NCBI GenBank assembly: GCA_937898685.1
Contig: CALEJT010000052.1
Coordinates: 1 to 61,620, forward strand
Length of the DNA stretch: 61,620 nt
Direction of reading: 5' to 3'
From: an uncultured Gammaproteobacteria bacterium
GTDB taxonomy: Bacteria; Pseudomonadota; Gammaproteobacteria; Pseudomonadales; Pseudohongiellaceae
Positions 8,134 to 17,685 of this stretch are shown in pieces; within the stretch, counting starts at the first letter, position 1; the number at the start of each line of letters is the position of its first letter. Below the pieces are notes generated by a model that saw only the letters and a list, made by a program, of their open reading frames with translations, was not told the origin of the DNA and searched no databases. A program made the translations under genes and the position numbers.

Positions 8134-8463
8134 TCAGACCTGCATGTTCATGATTTCGCGGTACGCGCTCACCAGTCGGTTGCGTACCTGGATGCCCATC
8201 TGAAAGGCGAGGCTCGCCTTCTGCACGTCCAGCATCACGGTGTCGAGCGTCACGTCCTTGCTGCCGCTTTCGAAGGCACGCACCTGTTCCGTGGCATGTT
8301 GCTGCAACTGATTGATGCGCTCGATCGACGCGAGCATGGCATCGGCAAAGCCACCCTGCCCCACGCTGGTATCGATGCGTGTACCACGCAGCTCGCCAGC
8401 ACCGGCTTCGGCGCTGACACTGCGCAATTGCTGCAGGACGGATTCGATGGCGGGAACACTCAT
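8134..8463 (-). CDS. fliE: Flagellar hook-basal body protein FliE
   Basis: FliE joins the MS ring to the proximal rod. The 109-residue protein has the usual size and the conserved carboxy end LDTVMLDVQKASLAFQMG then IQVRNRLVSAYREIMNMQV. The ATG at 8463 follows GAGGAGACCGCC, a strong ribosome-binding site, and earlier in-frame starts have none. In most bacteria fliE is the first gene of the fliEFGHIJ operon. Here it points the other way, diverging from fliF across a 178-bp gap. Confidence 0.95.
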   Translation of the reverse strand: MSVPAIESVLQQLRSVSAEAGAGELRGTRIDTSVGQGGFADAMLASIERINQLQQHATEQVRAFESGSKDVTLDTVMLDVQKASLAFQMGIQVRNRLVSAYREIMNMQV

Positions 8464-8641
8464 GGCGGTCTCCTCTTGATGACTGCGCGCGCAGGCTAAC
8501 AGCAGGCGCCGTTCCTCCAAACGCTTAATTGCGTGCAAAAGCGCCGGCTTTTCCGGCCTTGGAGCAAAGGGCCGGCCGGGATAATAGCCGCCATGTTCAT
8601 GAGCCCTATTCCCTTACTTTCCCATGCAGAGTGGAGCCGCA

Positions 8642-10417
8642 ATGGCTGACGAGCCACGCCCGACTTCTCCGGTGCCACGTTCTGCCGCTTTACCTACAGA
8701 AGTTGCAACAGCACCGCTCTTCACCTTCGAAGGTTTACGGCAGCGGCTGAGCCAAGGCACCCTGGTGCCTTTGTTGATCGCTGGCGCCGCCGCCATCGCG
8801 CTGATCGCCGCGCTCCTGTTGTGGGCCGGCAGCGCGCCCTATCGCGTGTTGTTCAGCAACCTCAGCGAGGCCGACGGCGGCAAGATCATCAACGAACTCG
8901 ACAACCGCGGTGTGCCCTATCGCTTCAGCGAAAGCGGCAACGCCATCCTCGTGCCCGCCGACCAGGTGCACGTGCTGCGCCTGCAGTTGGCGGAGCAAGG
9001 CCTGCCGCAGGGCGGTGGTGTCGGTTTCGAACTGCTCGACAACCAGGCCTTCGGTGTCAGTCAGTTCACCGAACAGGTGAATTTCCAGCGCGGTCTGGAA
9101 GGCGAATTGGCGCGCTCCATCGAAACCTTGGGCCCCGTGGCAGCAGCGCGCGTGCATCTCGCCCTGCCCAAACCCAGCGTCTTCGTGCGCGAGCGCGAAC
9201 CGGCGAAGGCGTCGGTGGTGCTGACCCTGCGTGCAGGTCGTTCGCTGAGCCAGGGTCAGGTGAATGCCGTCATGCACCTCGTCTCCAGCAGCGTGCCCTC
9301 GCTCTCCTTCGACCAGGTCACGGTAGTGGATCAGGGTGGCGCCCTGCTCTCCGGCAATTCTTCCAATGGCTATCGCGAAGGCGCCGATCTCGACTACGTC
9401 CACGAGATCGAACGCGGCTATCAGCAGCGCATCGAGAACATCCTCACGCCGCTCTTCGGCCGTGACAACTTCAGTGTGGCGGTGACCGCCAACATCGATT
9501 TCTCTCGTCGCGAACAGACCACCGAACGTTATACGCCCAACCAGACGCCGGGCTCCGCCGCGGTGCGCAGCGCGCAGATGAGCGGCTCCTACGATGGTGT
9601 GGATCCCGCTGCCGCCGGCATTCCTGGTGCGCTCAGCAATACCCCGCCCGGTCCCGGCGTGGCACCGATCGAAGTGGAAGGCGAAACCGAAGCCGCCGCA
9701 GCTGCCACCACCGAGCGCAACACCCTCAATTATGACCGTCTGATCAATTACGAAGTGGATCGTGACATCACGCACGTGCAGCAGCAGTACGGGCAGCTGC
9801 AGCGTCTGTCGGCGGCAGTGGTGATCAACTATCGCGCCGACGTGGATGAAGAAGGCGCACCCACGCGCGTGCCGCTGAGCGAGGCGGAACTCGATCAGGT
9901 GCGTCGTCTCGCGCAGCAGGCCATGGGTTATTCCGCCGCGCGCGGCGATGCCCTGGAAGTGGTCAACGTGCCCTTCAGCCAGAGTGCCGTTCCCACCGTA
10001 CCGGAAAGCCCCTGGTGGCAGCTGCCTGCCAATCAGCTGCTCATCCTCTCTGCACTGCGCTACTTCCTGACGGCATTGGCAGCGCTCGCGCTCTACTTCT
10101 TCCTGCTGCGTCCGCTCATGCGTCGTCACCTGCAGCCCGCCGCTGCCGCGCTGCCCGCCGAAGGTGCCGCTGCCACTGCGCTTGCCGCGCCGAATGCGGA
10201 ACAGGATGAGGGTGCAGCTGCCGAAGCCGGCGCCGACGACGAAGAACAATTGGGATTGCGTCGTATGGAAGGCCGCGGCGGCCTGCCGCTGCGTATGCGC
10301 CGTCCGCCCAACTACGAGCAATACCTGCGGGAAGTACGCCAGATGGCACAGGACGATCCGCGCCTGATCGCCCTGGTCGTACGCAACTGGATCGAGGGTT
10401 CCACCGGTGGCAAGTAA
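8642..10417 (+). CDS. fliF: Flagellar MS-ring protein FliF
   Basis: FliF forms the MS ring, the base on which the export gate and C ring assemble. The 591-residue protein has a first membrane helix (about residues 35-57), ring-building domains including YRVLFSNLSEADGGKI and the YscJ-like region around GVGFELLD, a periplasmic portion, a second membrane helix (about 465-485) and a cytoplasmic tail that binds FliG. I chose the ATG at 8642 because GGAG lies at 8633-8636. An in-frame ATG at 8624 would add six residues. It heads the operon that runs without a real gap to fliR. Confidence 0.95.
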   Translation: MADEPRPTSPVPRSAALPTEVATAPLFTFEGLRQRLSQGTLVPLLIAGAAAIALIAALLLWAGSAPYRVLFSNLSEADGGKIINELDNRGVPYRFSESGNAILVPADQVHVLRLQLAEQGLPQGGGVGFELLDNQAFGVSQFTEQVNFQRGLEGELARSIETLGPVAAARVHLALPKPSVFVREREPAKASVVLTLRAGRSLSQGQVNAVMHLVSSSVPSLSFDQVTVVDQGGALLSGNSSNGYREGADLDYVHEIERGYQQRIENILTPLFGRDNFSVAVTANIDFSRREQTTERYTPNQTPGSAAVRSAQMSGSYDGVDPAAAGIPGALSNTPPGPGVAPIEVEGETEAAAAATTERNTLNYDRLINYEVDRDITHVQQQYGQLQRLSAAVVINYRADVDEEGAPTRVPLSEAELDQVRRLAQQAMGYSAARGDALEVVNVPFSQSAVPTVPESPWWQLPANQLLILSALRYFLTALAALALYFFLLRPLMRRHLQPAAAALPAEGAAATALAAPNAEQDEGAAAEAGADDEEQLGLRRMEGRGGLPLRMRRPPNYEQYLREVRQMAQDDPRLIALVVRNWIEGSTGGK

Positions 10418-11405
10418 CGAAGGTCTGCGCAAGAGTTCCATTCTGCTGTTGACACTCGACGAGGATTCCACCGCCGAGGTGTTCAAGCATCTGCCGTCGC
10501 GCATGATTCAGGATCTGAGTCAGGAGATGGCCAATCTCGGCCACGTGTCGCACGAGGAAATGCGTGCGGTGCTGGAAGAGTTCTACGAGGAGTCCGAGCA
10601 GTACGCGCTGCTGGTCAGCCTCAACTCCAGCGAGTATGTGAAGAGCGTATTAACCAAGGTGCTGGGCAGCGAGCGCGCCGCCAGTCTGCTCGAAGACATC
10701 ATGGAAAGCGCGCAGGGTACGACCGGCATCGATGCGCTCAACCTGATCGAACCCGCCACCGTGGCCGAGATGATCCGCGACGAACATCCGCAGATCATCG
10801 CCACCATCCTGGTGCATCTCGAACGCTATCAGGCGGCCGAGGTCATCAAGCAGCTCGACGACAAGCAGCGCGACGACGTGATGCTGCGCATCGCCACCTT
10901 CAGCGGCGTGCAGCCGGCGGCACTGCAGGAGCTCACCGAGGTGCTGAGCAGCATGCTCGACGGTCAGAATCTCAAGCGCAGCAAGATGGGCGGCGTGAAG
11001 ACCGCGGCGGAAATCCTCAACCTGCTCAACGCCAACACCGAGGAAAGCGTCATCGCTGCGGTGCGTGCGTACAACGAAGATCTGGCGCAGCGCATCATCG
11101 ACGAGATGTTCCTGTTCGAGAACCTCGCCGAAGTCGACGACCGCGCCATCATGCTGCTGCTGCGCGACGTCGAACCGGACCTGCTCGCCGTGGCGCTCAA
11201 GGGCGTGTCCCCGACCCTGCTCAACAAGTTCACGCGCAACATGTCGCAGCGTGCGGCTCAGCTGCTGATCGAAGACATGGAAAACCGCGGCCCGATCCTG
11301 CTGTCGCGCGTACAGAGCGCGCAGAAACAGATCCTGCAGATCGCACGTCGTCTGGCCGACAGCGGCGAGATCGAACTGACGCGCGGCGAGGAAAGCTATG
11401 TCTGA
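10407..11405 (+). CDS. fliG: Flagellar motor switch protein FliG
   Basis: FliG is the C-ring protein that contacts the stator and generates torque. The 332-residue protein has the EHPQIIATILVHLE motif of the middle domain and the carboxy-terminal torque helix MFLFENLAEVDDRAIMLLLR with its conserved charged residues. It starts with GTG at 10407, overlapping the end of fliF by 11 bp, after GAGGG at about 10394. Starting here yields MASNEGLRKSSILLLTLDED, which aligns with known FliG amino ends. Confidence 0.96.
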   Translation: MASNEGLRKSSILLLTLDEDSTAEVFKHLPSRMIQDLSQEMANLGHVSHEEMRAVLEEFYEESEQYALLVSLNSSEYVKSVLTKVLGSERAASLLEDIMESAQGTTGIDALNLIEPATVAEMIRDEHPQIIATILVHLERYQAAEVIKQLDDKQRDDVMLRIATFSGVQPAALQELTEVLSSMLDGQNLKRSKMGGVKTAAEILNLLNANTEESVIAAVRAYNEDLAQRIIDEMFLFENLAEVDDRAIMLLLRDVEPDLLAVALKGVSPTLLNKFTRNMSQRAAQLLIEDMENRGPILLSRVQSAQKQILQIARRLADSGEIELTRGEESYV

Positions 11406-12192
11406 GATGCAGCAGAGTCGCGACCTTTGGCAGCGCTGGCACATGGGCGAGTTGCATCGCGCCGCTCAGCCGCAAGCGCTGGCGAACGCGGAAGCTGCCG
11501 CCGAGCACAGCGAGCAGGAGCTGCAACAGGCGCACTTGCTCGAACAATTGAAGGAAGCCGCGCGCCAGAAAGGTTTTGCGCAGGGCAAGAGCGAAGGCCA
11601 TCAGGCCGGCTTTGCCGAAGGTCGGGAACAAGGCCATGCCGAAGGCCTGCGCCTGGGTCGCCTCGAAGCCGAGCAGGAATTACAGCGGCAGTTGGCAGAT
11701 ACCATCGCACCGCTGCGCACGCTGATCGCAGGCTTCGAACAGGCGCTACGGCAATTGGATGAGGAAGTCGCACAGCAACTGGCGGCACTGGCGATGACGG
11801 CAGCCCGTCATCTCGCTCGTCGCGATCTCGATCTGCACCCCGACCACGTCGTCGCGCTCGTGCGCGAACTGCTGCAGACGCAACCCTTGTGTGGTGAACC
11901 CAAGCTTTGGCTGGCGCCCGCCGATCTGCCGCTTGTGCAGCAACATCTCGCCGAAGAACTCGCTGCCGCCGGCTGGCAGTTGCGTCCCGATCCCACGCTC
12001 ACGCGTGGCGGCTGTCGTCTCACCAGCAATACCGGCGAGATCGATGCCACCTGGGAAACGCGTTGCCAGACCCTGGTGGAACAGTATTGGTCCGTGCCCG
12101 CCGTCGAGAACCCACAAGCGCCGAAACCGAAGCGCACGCGGGCGCGCAAAGCCAAGGTCGCAACGACAACCGTGGAGGAGCCGCAGCAATGA
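11398..12192 (+). CDS. fliH: Flagellar export ATPase regulator FliH
   Basis: FliH binds the export ATPase FliI and links it to the C ring. The 264-residue product has the family layout: an acidic, glutamine-rich helical amino end, GxxxG-like repeats (GFAQGKSEGHQAGFAEGREQ), and a carboxy-terminal domain with AMTAARHLARRDL and HPDHVVALVRELL. A basic tail (KPKRTRARKAKV) is added at the end. It overlaps fliG by eight bases and fliI by four, which suggests coupled translation. Confidence 0.93.
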   Translation: MSEMQQSRDLWQRWHMGELHRAAQPQALANAEAAAEHSEQELQQAHLLEQLKEAARQKGFAQGKSEGHQAGFAEGREQGHAEGLRLGRLEAEQELQRQLADTIAPLRTLIAGFEQALRQLDEEVAQQLAALAMTAARHLARRDLDLHPDHVVALVRELLQTQPLCGEPKLWLAPADLPLVQQHLAEELAAAGWQLRPDPTLTRGGCRLTSNTGEIDATWETRCQTLVEQYWSVPAVENPQAPKPKRTRARKAKVATTTVEEPQQ

Positions 12193-13574
12193 CGGCTCGC
12201 GACCACAACCTGCATCTGGCGCATTGGCAGCAAGAGCTGGGGCGTATCGGCCAAGGTGTTCCCGCCATTACGCCCTATCGCCGCAGCGGACGCATCGTAC
12301 GTGCCACCGGCCTCGTACTCGAAGCGCTTGGACTGAATGTTCCACTTGGCGGCGCCTGCCGCATCGAACTGCCGAGCGCTGGCGGTTTCGCCGAAGCCGA
12401 AGTCGTGGGCTTCGCCGGTGACAAATCCTTTCTGATGCCGCTCGCAGAGCTCGACGGCCTCGTACCCGGCGCGCGGGTATTCCCCGTTGGTGAAGACAGC
12501 AGCGCGCGTTGCTTCCCCCTGGGCCCCTCCCTTTTGGGCCGCGTATTGGATGGCAGCGGCAAGCCGCTCGATGATCTGCCCTTGCCACGCGAAAGCGACT
12601 GTGCGCCGCTTGCCACCGGCACGCTCAATCCCCTGACGCGTGCGCCAATCGATACACCGATCGACGTCGGCGTGCGGGCAATCAATGCGCTGCTCAGTGT
12701 GGGCCGCGGTCAACGCATGGGACTCTTCGCCGGCTCCGGTGTCGGTAAGTCGGTGCTGCTCGGCATGATGGCGCGCTACACGGCGGCCGATGTGTGCGTG
12801 GTCGGTTTGATCGGCGAGCGTGGCCGCGAGGTGCAGGAATTCGTCAGCCACATTCTCGGTGCCGAAGGTCTGGCGCGTTCGGTGGTCGTCGCAGCACCCG
12901 CCGATACCTCGCCGTTGCAACGTCTGCAGGGTGCGGCTTATGCCACGCGTCTCGCCGAAGACTTCCGCGACCGCGGCCACAACGTGTTGCTCATCATGGA
13001 TTCGCTCACGCGCTACGCCATGGCGCAGCGTGAGATCGCGCTCGCGATCGGTGAGCCGCCCGCAACGAAGGGCTATCCACCATCGGTGTTCGCCAAGCTG
13101 CCCGCACTCGTGGAAAAGGCCGGCAACGGCCGCGTCGGCCAAGGTTCGATCACGGCCTTCTACACCGTGCTGACCGAAGGCGACGATCAACAGGATCCCA
13201 TCGCCGATTCGGCGCGCGCGATTCTCGATGGTCACATCGTGCTGTCGCGTTCTCTCGCGGAAGCGGGCCACTATCCCGCGATCGACATCGAGGCGTCGAT
13301 CAGCCGCGTGATGACGGCGATCGTGCCGCAGAAACAACTGCGTTGCGCGCAGCGCTTCAAACAGCTGTTCTCACGCTATCAGCGCAGCCGCGACCTGATC
13401 GGCGTCGGCGCCTACAGCCCAGGTTACGACGCCCAGCTCGATCAGGCGGTCCGCCTCTACCCCACGCTCGAAGGTTTCCTGAAGCAGGACCTCACCGAGC
13501 GCGCCGAATTCGCAAGTTCCGTCGCCCAGCTCGAAGCTCTGCTCGGCGAAGGCATTGGCGCCAGGAGTGCGTGA
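12189..13574 (+). CDS. fliI: Flagellum-specific export ATPase FliI
   Basis: FliI is the hexameric ATPase of the flagellar type III export apparatus. The 461-residue protein carries Walker A AGSGVGKS (residues 181-188), the Walker B region HNVLLIMDSLTRYAMAQRE, and GYPPSVFAKLPALVE, all typical of FliI/YscN. The ATG at 12189 overlaps the fliH stop as ATGA. A longer open frame upstream lies inside fliH and is not coding. It ends by overlapping the fliJ start. Confidence 0.97.
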   Translation: MTARDHNLHLAHWQQELGRIGQGVPAITPYRRSGRIVRATGLVLEALGLNVPLGGACRIELPSAGGFAEAEVVGFAGDKSFLMPLAELDGLVPGARVFPVGEDSSARCFPLGPSLLGRVLDGSGKPLDDLPLPRESDCAPLATGTLNPLTRAPIDTPIDVGVRAINALLSVGRGQRMGLFAGSGVGKSVLLGMMARYTAADVCVVGLIGERGREVQEFVSHILGAEGLARSVVVAAPADTSPLQRLQGAAYATRLAEDFRDRGHNVLLIMDSLTRYAMAQREIALAIGEPPATKGYPPSVFAKLPALVEKAGNGRVGQGSITAFYTVLTEGDDQQDPIADSARAILDGHIVLSRSLAEAGHYPAIDIEASISRVMTAIVPQKQLRCAQRFKQLFSRYQRSRDLIGVGAYSPGYDAQLDQAVRLYPTLEGFLKQDLTERAEFASSVAQLEALLGEGIGARSA

Positions 13575-14044
13575 TGCAACGTAGTGCCCTGGAACAATTA
13601 CTGGAAAGCGCGCGCAAGGCGCGCGACGAAGCAGGTCGCCAGCTCGCCGATGAGCGCATGGGGCAACAACAGTTGCTCACCCACATCGAGCTGCTGAGCA
13701 CCTATCGCCTCGAATACAGCCTGCAGTTGCAGCAGGCGATGCAGAACGGAATGCCACTCACCGCGCTGCGTGATTTCCAGGCCTTTCTTGCCTCACTCGA
13801 TCAGGCGCTTGCCCAAGGCCAACACAGTTTGAGCGTGAAGGAAGACCGACTGCAGAAGGCGCAGATGCATTGGCGTCTGGCGCAGCAGCGTCTCGACACC
13901 TTCACTGCCTTGCAGAAACGCCAGCAGCAAGCCGTGGCGAAAGCCGAAGGCCGCCGTGAACAACGCGGCAACGACGAACTCAGCAGCCAGTTCGCCGCGC
14001 GCGAACGCACCAAACAAGCCCGACTTTCTCAGGAGGCGCCATGA
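13574..14044 (+). CDS. fliJ: Flagellar export chaperone FliJ
   Basis: FliJ is a small coiled-coil protein that sits in the FliI hexamer and helps energise export. The 156-residue product is almost entirely predicted helix with heptads rich in Gln, Ala and Arg, no domains and no cysteine, as usual for FliJ. The ATG shares one base with the fliI stop, and AGGAG at 13563-13567 provides the ribosome-binding site. Identity rests on size, helical character and its place between fliI and fliK. Confidence 0.9.
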   Translation: MQRSALEQLLESARKARDEAGRQLADERMGQQQLLTHIELLSTYRLEYSLQLQQAMQNGMPLTALRDFQAFLASLDQALAQGQHSLSVKEDRLQKAQMHWRLAQQRLDTFTALQKRQQQAVAKAEGRREQRGNDELSSQFAARERTKQARLSQEAP

Positions 14045-15258
14045 CCCTGCCCTTGTCTCCCTTACTGCCCACGACGCAAACACCGGTGCCACTCGAAAGT
14101 GCGCCGCAGGCTGCAAGGTCCACCACTGGCTTCGCTGCGCTCCTGCAGCAGCTGGGCATGCCGAACACCGGCGCGCCCATGCCGCTGCTCACCGAACACG
14201 TCGCAACGGCGCAGACTTCTCTCGATCTCGCGGCCTTGGAGCGCACGCTCGCTGCGGCGAATCCGCAACCGGTGACGCACGAACTCCCGGTGCTCACGCC
14301 ACAAGCCGCGCCGGAAAGCGATGGTCTTGATGCACTGCTCGTTGCGCTGCGTGGACTTTCTCCTTTGCAGCTGAACGAAAGCGCGGCGCAGATCGCGACG
14401 ATGGAGGGACACGAGGAACCATTCACTGACGACGTGGAAATGGAAGCCGAGAGCCTGGCGGCACTCGCAGCTCTGCTGCAGCCGAGCGCTACGAATACGC
14501 GTACCGATGATGCGAATGCGACGACGCAGCTCGATGCCACGCTGCGGACGGTAAGCGCAGCGCCGGCCGCGTCCGCTCAAGCTACCGCGCTGCTCGGCGA
14601 TGAAATTACCGATACCGAAGTGGCCGATACCCAGCCAATCAGACCACAGGCGGGCACCGCGACCACGCACAGCGTCGTGTCTGAGACCACCTTGCTACCG
14701 AACGTAGGGGAGGCAACGAACGCCGCGACGAACTTCGAACTGCCGCTGATGGAGGGTGCGCGCGCATCGCAACAGCAAGTAGCGAACGAGGTGCCCACGA
14801 CCCAGGAACCGGCGCGCGTGCTCTATCTGCGTCAGCCGCTCGATTCCGCCCCCTGGCGCGCTGAGTTCGGCCAACGAGTGGCTCAGCTCGCGTTGAACCA
14901 AGGTGAGCAACGCGTTTCGTTGCAGCTGCATCCGGCAGAACTCGGACCACTGACGGTGGAACTGCGCGTTCGCGAAGGCCAGGCCGATCTCACCTTCCTG
15001 TCTTCGCACGTGCAGGTGCGCAGCGCCGTGCAGGACGCCCTGCCGCAATTGCGTGAGGCGCTGTCGCAGCAAGGCATTGCGCTGGGTCAGGCCGACGTGG
15101 GTGAACGCGCGCCCGAACGACATGCGCAGACGCAGCAGGAGCGACAGCCTGCGACCGAACACGTCGCCGTGGCGATGAGCCCTGCCAGTGCACAGGCCAA
15201 GGCCTCTACGCAAGGCACCCGCGTGGCCGGCCCGGGTCGAGTGAATCTCTACGTATAG
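14041..15258 (+). CDS. fliK: Flagellar hook-length control protein FliK
   Basis: FliK is the secreted ruler that stops hook growth and switches export to filament subunits. The 405-residue product has a long, low-complexity amino region rich in Ala, Thr and Leu (about 1-270). The conserved Flg_hook domain follows at about 285-375, seen in GEQRVSLQLHPAELGPLTVE and VRSAVQDALPQLREALSQQG. The start overlaps fliJ by four bases (ATGA). The low-complexity part is the expected variable ruler. Confidence 0.93.
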   Translation: MTLPLSPLLPTTQTPVPLESAPQAARSTTGFAALLQQLGMPNTGAPMPLLTEHVATAQTSLDLAALERTLAAANPQPVTHELPVLTPQAAPESDGLDALLVALRGLSPLQLNESAAQIATMEGHEEPFTDDVEMEAESLAALAALLQPSATNTRTDDANATTQLDATLRTVSAAPAASAQATALLGDEITDTEVADTQPIRPQAGTATTHSVVSETTLLPNVGEATNAATNFELPLMEGARASQQQVANEVPTTQEPARVLYLRQPLDSAPWRAEFGQRVAQLALNQGEQRVSLQLHPAELGPLTVELRVREGQADLTFLSSHVQVRSAVQDALPQLREALSQQGIALGQADVGERAPERHAQTQQERQPATEHVAVAMSPASAQAKASTQGTRVAGPGRVNLYV

Positions 15259-15311
15259 GCGAATCGCTTCTTTGACTTACCAACCGGCATAGACCGGCCG
15301 AGGAACACACG

Positions 15312-15791
15312 ATGGCAAGCAATACCGAAAATTCCGGCATCTATCGGGCTATTCAGTGGCTGTTGCTGGCGGCCGTGGTCGCCGTCGGCGTCGCCAATCT
15401 CTATCTCCTTCTGCAGAGCCGCGAAGGACAGCAGGAGTTTGCGAGCGCGAGCGTCAAACGCACCACCAGCTCCGCGCCCATCTTCGTCGATGTGGGTCCG
15501 CTCACCGTGAACCTGCAGAACGACGCCTATGGTCAGCGCCTGCTCTACATTGGCTTGACGCTGCAGGTGTCCGACTTCGAGACACGTGATCTGCTGAACC
15601 GTCACATGCCCGAAGTGCAGAGCCGTCTCTTGCTGCTGCTCTCGGGGCAGAACGCCGAGCAACTGATTCCCGCCACCGGCAAGCAGAAGCTGGCACAGGA
15701 CATCAAGGGCCTGTTCCAGACACCGCTCGCGCAAATGCAGATGCCGGTCGAGGTGGAACAGGTGCTCTTCACCAACTTCATCGTGCAATGA
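15312..15791 (+). CDS. fliL: Flagellar basal body-associated protein FliL
   Basis: FliL is a single-pass inner-membrane protein around the stator. The 159-residue product has one membrane helix (about residues 12-35) and a periplasmic domain with VDVGPLTVNLQN and YIGLTLQVSD, ending EQVLFTNFIVQ, all typical of FliL. GAGGAA upstream of the ATG at 15312 is the ribosome-binding site. A 53-bp gap separates it from fliK. Confidence 0.94.
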   Translation: MASNTENSGIYRAIQWLLLAAVVAVGVANLYLLLQSREGQQEFASASVKRTTSSAPIFVDVGPLTVNLQNDAYGQRLLYIGLTLQVSDFETRDLLNRHMPEVQSRLLLLLSGQNAEQLIPATGKQKLAQDIKGLFQTPLAQMQMPVEVEQVLFTNFIVQ

Positions 15792-15840
15792 GCGACTGCG
15801 CACACATCCGCAGGCATAGGCAGGAACCGAGGTAAGCTTC

Positions 15841-16893
15841 ATGGCCCAGGACAACCTACTGCTGCAAGACGAAATCGACGCTCTGCTCAACAGCGTGAGC
15901 GGTGAAACCACGTCTTCCGGTACGCGTAACGGCGAGCAGCGCATCCGTCCGTACGATCCGGTCACGCAGCATCGCGTGATCCGCGATCGTCTGCATGCGA
16001 TGGACATCATCAACGAACGCTTCGCGCGCTTGTTCCGCATCAGCCTGTTCAACCTGATCCGCCGCAGTTCCGACATCACGGTCGAATCGATGCGCTATCA
16101 GAGTTACAGCAACTTCTCGCGCAACGTGCCGGTGCCCACCAACATCAACCTGATCACGATGAAGCCGCTGCGCGGCAGTGCGCTCGTGGTGTTTCCGCCA
16201 CAGCTCGTGTTCCTCATCGTGGACAACCTCTTCGGTGGTGACGGCCGTTTCCTCGCCCGTTCCGAAGGACGCGAATTCACCGCCACCGAGAACCGCATCA
16301 TCCAGCGTCTGTTGACACTCGCGGTGGAGGCCTATCAGGAAGCGTGGCAACCGATCCATCCCTTGCAGGTGAGCTATCTGCGCTCGGAAATGCAGATGCG
16401 TTTCGCCAACATCACCAATTCGCCGAACGAAATCGTGGTGAATTCCGACTTCCATCTCGAGGTCGGCAACCTGTCGAGCAATTTCCAGATCTGCATCCCC
16501 TACAGCATGATCGAGCCCTTGCGCGACATCCTCACCGATCCCACCACCGGCAACCGCAGCAAGAACGATCGCAGTTGGCAGCGCCGCATGGCGGGTGAGA
16601 TCCGTCAGACCGAAGTCGAGCTCAAGGTCGGCTTCGTCGAAATTCCCACCAGCGTCGGCAAGGTGATGAATCTGAAAGCGGGTGACGTACTGCCCATCGA
16701 ATTGCCGCAGCAGGTCACCGCCGAAGTCGACGGCGTGCCCGTGCTGCGTTGCCGCTACGGCAGCCGTCAGGGCCGCCGCGCGCTCGAAGTGGCGGAGGTG
16801 ATCGAACACAACCAAACCACCATCCGCACACCCAGCCCCGAATCTCTATCCGGAGCCCAGGCTCCTTCTGCCGGAGACCAACCTCATGAGTGA
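15841..16893 (+). CDS. fliM: Flagellar motor switch protein FliM
   Basis: FliM forms the wall of the C ring and binds phosphorylated CheY. The 350-residue protein begins with the CheY-binding stretch LLQDEIDALLNSVSG, has the middle CheC-like domain (FDR-type LINLI region, LVFLIVDNLFGGDGRF) and ends with a SpoA domain (about 255-325). GAGGTAAG precedes the ATG. It overlaps fliN by eight bases. Confidence 0.97.
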   Translation: MAQDNLLLQDEIDALLNSVSGETTSSGTRNGEQRIRPYDPVTQHRVIRDRLHAMDIINERFARLFRISLFNLIRRSSDITVESMRYQSYSNFSRNVPVPTNINLITMKPLRGSALVVFPPQLVFLIVDNLFGGDGRFLARSEGREFTATENRIIQRLLTLAVEAYQEAWQPIHPLQVSYLRSEMQMRFANITNSPNEIVVNSDFHLEVGNLSSNFQICIPYSMIEPLRDILTDPTTGNRSKNDRSWQRRMAGEIRQTEVELKVGFVEIPTSVGKVMNLKAGDVLPIELPQQVTAEVDGVPVLRCRYGSRQGRRALEVAEVIEHNQTTIRTPSPESLSGAQAPSAGDQPHE

Positions 16894-17299
16894 CAAGCTT
16901 TCCTCTCCTTCCGAAGACTTGAGCGACGACTGGAGCGCTGCGCTCGCCGAACAGGAAGCGGACGGTGCCGCGCCGAAGAGTGCGGCCGATCAGGTCTTCA
17001 AACCGCTCGATCGCAACGACGGTACGCTCACCGCCAACCGCGAACTCGAGATGATCATGGACATCCCGGTGAAGCTGAACGTGGAACTGGGCCGCACGCG
17101 TCTGACCATCCGTCAGCTGCTCGAACTCAGTCAGGGTTCGGTGGTGGAGCTCGATGGCCTCGCCGGTGATCCGATGGACATCCTCATCAACGGCTATCTC
17201 GTGGCGCAGGGTGAGGTGGTAGTGGTCGACGACAAGTACGGCATCCGCATCACCGAAATCATCACGCCCTCCGAACGCATCCAGAAACTCAATCGCTGA
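16886..17299 (+). CDS. fliN: Flagellar motor switch protein FliN
   Basis: FliN is the base of the C ring and a docking site for FliH. The 137-residue product has an acidic amino part and a SpoA domain (about 50-135), with IMDIPVKLNVELGRTRLTI, LLELSQGSVVELD, GEVVVVDDKYGIRITEI. The start overlaps the end of fliM. Confidence 0.97.
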   Translation: MSDKLSSPSEDLSDDWSAALAEQEADGAAPKSAADQVFKPLDRNDGTLTANRELEMIMDIPVKLNVELGRTRLTIRQLLELSQGSVVELDGLAGDPMDILINGYLVAQGEVVVVDDKYGIRITEIITPSERIQKLNR

Positions 17300-17313
17300 G
17301 CGAGGAAGATTCC

Positions 17314-17685
17314 ATGGACCAGGCTGCTCTGGGCAGTGCCTCGATCGACGTGCTGGCTCTCTTCGGCAAGACCGCGTTCGCATTGGCCGTGGTGCTTGGT
17401 GCGATCTACCTCTGTAGTTGGGTCTTCAAGCGTTTCGAACTCGGCCGCCGCTTTCCCGTGAACACGCAACAACGGTTGCGCGTGGTGGCGAGCACCTCGC
17501 TCGGCGCGCACGAGCGTGTGGTGATCGTGGTGGTCGACGACGTGCAACTCGTGTTGGGAGTCACCAACGCTCAGATCACCAAGCTGCATGAACTGCCGGC
17601 CGCGACGCAGGCCAAGACCATCTTCGAAGCCGCGCTGGCGGCGCAGCGCAACAAGATGGCTGCCGCCACGGAGCCGCTGCTGTGA
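17314..17685 (+). CDS. fliO: Flagellar biosynthesis protein FliO
   Basis: FliO helps assemble the FliP ring of the export gate. The 123-residue product has one membrane helix (about residues 15-37) and then LRVVASTSLGAHERVVIVVV and VLGVTNAQITKLHEL, the usual FliO pattern. GAGGAAG lies before the ATG at 17314. Its stop overlaps the GTG start of fliP. Confidence 0.92.
   Translation: MDQAALGSASIDVLALFGKTAFALAVVLGAIYLCSWVFKRFELGRRFPVNTQQRLRVVASTSLGAHERVVIVVVDDVQLVLGVTNAQITKLHELPAATQAKTIFEAALAAQRNKMAAATEPLL

Noticed and set aside
8464..8641. Sigma-54 promoters for fliE and fliF
   Set aside because: GG-N10-GC words occur on both strands but match the rest of the consensus poorly, as expected by chance.
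8735..10504. A 589-codon open frame opposite fliF
   Set aside because: It is antisense to fliF, matches no family that I know and results from GC-rich codon use.
11808..13337. A 509-codon open frame opposite fliH and fliI
   Set aside because: FliI with intact Walker motifs is on the other strand, and the opposite frame shows no recognisable domain.
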